The position numbers and the translations under genes are program-made. A stretch of DNA of 64,000 bases, taken from positions 834,226 through 898,225 of the forward strand of contig JBCAYL010000001.1 in assembly GCA_038533575.1 (NCBI GenBank). The letters run 5' to 3'. Positions 61,806 through 64,000 of this stretch are shown here, in pieces (the stretch's first letter is position 1; the number at the start of each line of letters is the position of its first letter). The DNA is from Pseudomonadota bacterium. Lineage in GTDB: Bacteria > Pseudomonadota > Alphaproteobacteria > Rhodobacterales > Rhodobacteraceae. Under the pieces are notes generated by a model. The model had not been told where the DNA came from, made no database searches, and saw only the letters and a program-made list of their open reading frames with translations.

Positions 61806-62384
61806 TCACCAGGGTCCTTGGGCGGATTTCATGCGCGCCGCGAGGGTCTTGAGCTTCTCGAGGCTACGCGCGAGCGCCGCGGCATCGTGGCTCTCACCAG
61901 CATGAGCTGCGCGACGTAGGGCATTGATTCTGCTGAGACCCACGGGATTTGCAGGCTGCGCCTCGGGCGGGGCTGCCAGGGGCTTTTCTTGCGGCGGCTC
62001 AGGCGCAGCCGGGGCCTCCGGCGCGGCGTCGGCGGCGGGCGCGGGCGTACGCCCCTTGATTTCGAGCGGCACCACGACGCCTTCGATGGTCTCCGGCGTG
62101 CGCGAGGGTTCCTCACGGGCGCCGATGGCGGCCACGTATTTGACCCCGCGGTCGCGGAGCACCTTCTGCACGCCCTTGATGGTCATGCCATCCTCGTGGA
62201 GGAGCTGCTTGATGCCGCCGAGAAGATCGATATCGGCCGGGCGGTAATACCGTCGCCCGCCCGCACGTTTCACTGGCTTGACCTGAGGAAACTTGCTCTC
62301 CCAGAAGCGCAGCACGTGGGGCTGCGTGCCCAGCCCATCGGCCACTTCCGAAATGGTTCGAAATGCCTGCCGGGACTTTTCCAT
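61806..62384 (-). CDS. MerR-family transcriptional regulator
   Basis: 192 aa. An N-terminal MerR winged-helix domain spans about 9-78 ([25 protein letters not shown] as a longer block; [21 protein letters not shown]). The rest is a proline/alanine-rich linker with a C-terminal helix; there is no cysteine-based metal site and no effector domain. It lies 2 nt after ihfA. The plsX-fabH-ihfA-merR order is conserved in alphaproteobacteria. Its targets are not known. Confidence 0.9.
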   Translation of the reverse strand: MEKSRQAFRTISEVADGLGTQPHVLRFWESKFPQVKPVKRAGGRRYYRPADIDLLGGIKQLLHEDGMTIKGVQKVLRDRGVKYVAAIGAREEPSRTPETIEGVVVPLEIKGRTPAPAADAAPEAPAAPEPPQEKPLAAPPEAQPANPVGLSRINALRRAAHAGESHDAAALARSLEKLKTLAARMKSAQGPW

Positions 62385-62386
62385 GC

Positions 62387-62686
62387 TCAGCTCTTGTTCC
62401 CCGAGGCCACTCGCTCCTTCATCAGGTGCGAGGGACGGAATGTCAGGACGCGGCGGGGCGAAATGGGGACCTCTTCGCCGGTTTTGGGATTACGGCCCAC
62501 CCGGGCCGCCTTGTCGCGGACGCTGAAGGTCCCGAAAGAGGAGATCTTGACCTGTTCACCCCGCACGAGGGCATCGGACATCTCGTCCAGAACGGTCTCT
62601 ACAAGTTGCGCTGACTCATTCCTGCTCAGCCCCACCTCCCGAAACACGGCCTCACTGAGGTCCATGCGGGTCAACGTCTTGCTCAT
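62387..62686 (-). CDS. ihfA: Integration host factor, alpha subunit
   Basis: 99 aa. HU/IHF family DNA-bending protein. The IHF-alpha features [22 protein letters not shown] and [18 protein letters not shown] are clear; the tip proline is in the latter. It pairs with IHF-beta, encoded elsewhere. In this order it is followed closely by merR. Confidence 0.96.
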   Translation of the reverse strand: MSKTLTRMDLSEAVFREVGLSRNESAQLVETVLDEMSDALVRGEQVKISSFGTFSVRDKAARVGRNPKTGEEVPISPRRVLTFRPSHLMKERVASGNKS

Positions 62687-62786
62687 GAATAGCTCCCCTA
62701 ACCATCCCTGTCTTGTGCCGCGGATGTTAGGAGCCCGAAATCAGGGGGTCAATAAACTTCCAAATTCAAGCGCTTGGCGGGCGGAA

Positions 62787-63761
62787 TTAAACGCGGAAAA
62801 CCACCGAGCCCCAGGCCAAACCGCCGCCGATGGCCCCTGTGACGACCAAATCCCCTTCCTTGAGGCGCCCATCGGCATGGGCCACCGAAAGCGCGAGGGG
62901 AATCGATGCCGCTGACGTGTTGCCGTGATCCTGCACGGTCACAACCACCTTCTCCATGGGCACGCCGAGCCTGTCGGCGGTGGCCGAGAGGATGCGCAGG
63001 TTCGCCTGGTGGGGCACGATCCAGTCGATATCGGCGGGCGAGAGGCTGGCCTTGGCGAGCGTGGTGCGCGCGGTGCCCGCGAGCTTTTCCACGGCGTGGC
63101 GGAAGACCTCCTTGCCCTGCATCCGCAGGACGCCCGTCGTCTGCGTGGAGACCCCACCATCGACGTAGAGGATATCCTTGTGGCGCCCGTCGGAATGGAT
63201 CTCGGCTGCGAGGATGCCGCGGTCTTCTGGCGTGCCCTTGGCGTTGCGTGCCTCGAGGAGGACCGCGCCCGCGCCGTCCCCGAAGAGGACGCAGGTGCCG
63301 CGATCCGTCCAGTCCATGATGCGCGAGAAGGTCTCGGCGCCGATCACGAGGGCGCGCTGCGCCTGCCCGCTGATGATCAGCGAATTGGCCGTGGTCATGG
63401 CGTAGGCGAAGCCCGCGCAGACGGCCTGCACATCGAAGGCGAAGCCATTGGTCATCCCGATCTCGGCCTGAACCATCGTGGCCGCGGAGGGAAAGGTGAG
63501 GTCGGCCGTGGAGGTGGCGAGGATCAGCGCGTCCACCTCGTCGGCGGCCACGCCCGCATCCTCGAGCGCGGCGAGGGCCGCCTTGGCGCCGAGCTGGGAG
63601 GTCGTCTCCCCCTCGGCGGCGAAATGCCGGCGCTCGATGCCGGTGCGGGTCCGGATCCACTCGTCGTTGGTGTCGAGGGTCTTCTCGAACTCGGCGTTTT
63701 CAACCACGCGCGCGGGGAGGTGGTGGCCGTAGCCGCGGATCACCGCGCGCAGGGTCGTCAT
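62787..63761 (-). CDS. fabH: Beta-ketoacyl-ACP synthase III
   Basis: 324 aa. It starts fatty-acid elongation by joining acetyl-CoA with malonyl-ACP. The catalytic triad is visible: Cys115 ([13 protein letters not shown]), His251 ([11 protein letters not shown]) and Asn281 (DHGNTSAAS). The ATG overlaps the plsX stop as ATGA. Confidence 0.97.
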   Translation of the reverse strand: MTTLRAVIRGYGHHLPARVVENAEFEKTLDTNDEWIRTRTGIERRHFAAEGETTSQLGAKAALAALEDAGVAADEVDALILATSTADLTFPSAATMVQAEIGMTNGFAFDVQAVCAGFAYAMTTANSLIISGQAQRALVIGAETFSRIMDWTDRGTCVLFGDGAGAVLLEARNAKGTPEDRGILAAEIHSDGRHKDILYVDGGVSTQTTGVLRMQGKEVFRHAVEKLAGTARTTLAKASLSPADIDWIVPHQANLRILSATADRLGVPMEKVVVTVQDHGNTSAASIPLALSVAHADGRLKEGDLVVTGAIGGGLAWGSVVFRV

Positions 63762-64000
63762 ACCTTGTCCTCTTCATCTGCGGGCAGGAACCCGCCCGCC
63801 TGGGCCACGCGCGCCGCCAGACGCTCCGTGAAGCCCGACCGCGCGAGTTGGCTGGCCAGATTGATCGCCGCGGCCACGCCCGTGGCATCGGCCGAGCCGT
63901 GGCTCTTCACGACGGTACCATTGAGGCCGAGGAAGACACCACCGTTCACCCGCCGCGGGTCGATCCGCTTCCGCAGGCGGTTGAGCGAGGTATAGGCCAT
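63758..64000 (-). CDS. plsX: Phosphate acyltransferase PlsX, C-terminal part only
   Basis: The last 80 residues before the stop at 63758 are in the window; the gene continues beyond its right edge. The sequence ([21 protein letters not shown] within it) matches the PlsX C-terminal block. PlsX makes acyl-phosphate from acyl-ACP for phospholipid synthesis. It overlaps fabH by 4 nt. The methionine at the window edge is internal, not the start. Confidence 0.92.
   Translation of the reverse strand: MAYTSLNRLRKRIDPRRVNGGVFLGLNGTVVKSHGSADATGVAAAINLASQLARSGFTERLAARVAQAGGFLPADEEDKV

Overview
This is a chromosomal window of about 64 kb from a GC-rich alphaproteobacterium, most likely a member of the Rhodobacteraceae (Roseobacter group). 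The evidence is the gene order plsX-fabH-ihfA-merR and argS-SPOR-nagZ-scpA-scpB, a DksA with one zinc-finger cysteine, a Usg protein, a bacterial arginyltransferase (Bpt), two TRAP transporters, a long two-domain dCTP deaminase, and an RTX/Hint protein. I see no insertion sequence, integrase, phage gene or CRISPR array. Gene density is high, and many neighbours overlap by 1-11 nt, often as ATGA, GTGA or TTGA.

Layout. 0-10.2 kb: end of heme A synthase, an M32 carboxypeptidase, gyrA, usg, a dsbB/exoD cluster and a first TRAP transporter (dctPQM). 10.2-18.9 kb: an orphan small gene beside tRNA-Leu(CAA), a long spacer, a 798-aa RTX-Hint protein, a dimethylglycine-dehydrogenase-like flavoprotein converging on a Rieske oxygenase, and an EF-hand protein. 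18.9-21.4 kb: ilvBN behind a readable leader-peptide attenuator. 21.6-30 kb: small secreted proteins, a sensor kinase/regulator pair, a homocysteine methyltransferase-like gene, and a second, oversized TRAP transporter with four hairpins between its genes. 30-42 kb: mostly housekeeping genes (bpt, glnE, eda, edd, an RlmI-like methyltransferase) plus paired DUF2852-like genes with a duplicated operator.

41.9-46.5 kb: a minus-strand run of MoxR ATPase, DUF2927 lipoprotein, 55-aa membrane protein, VWA protein and M48 protease. The M48 gene is broken by a small inverted copy that places its HELGH motif on the opposite strand. 46.7-51.3 kb: dksA, a flavin monooxygenase, xth, a tandem pair of small secreted paralogues each with its own terminator, and an A-type Fe-S carrier. 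51.4-58.1 kb: dgt, argS, a SPOR protein, nagZ, scpA and scpB. 58.1-60.5 kb: a likely rearranged, more AT-rich patch with a cupin enzyme, a 5'-truncated duplicate of the gene after scpB, and two orphan genes. 60.5-64 kb: dcd, tRNA-Pro(GGG) and merR-ihfA-fabH-plsX on the minus strand.

The clearest regulatory signals are the ilvB attenuator, the LacI-type palindrome upstream of edd, and the twin ATGTGAA-N5-TTYACAT dyads upstream of the DUF2852-like gene. The most unusual structural signals are the inverted copy inside the M48 gene and the gene fragment at 58.8 kb.
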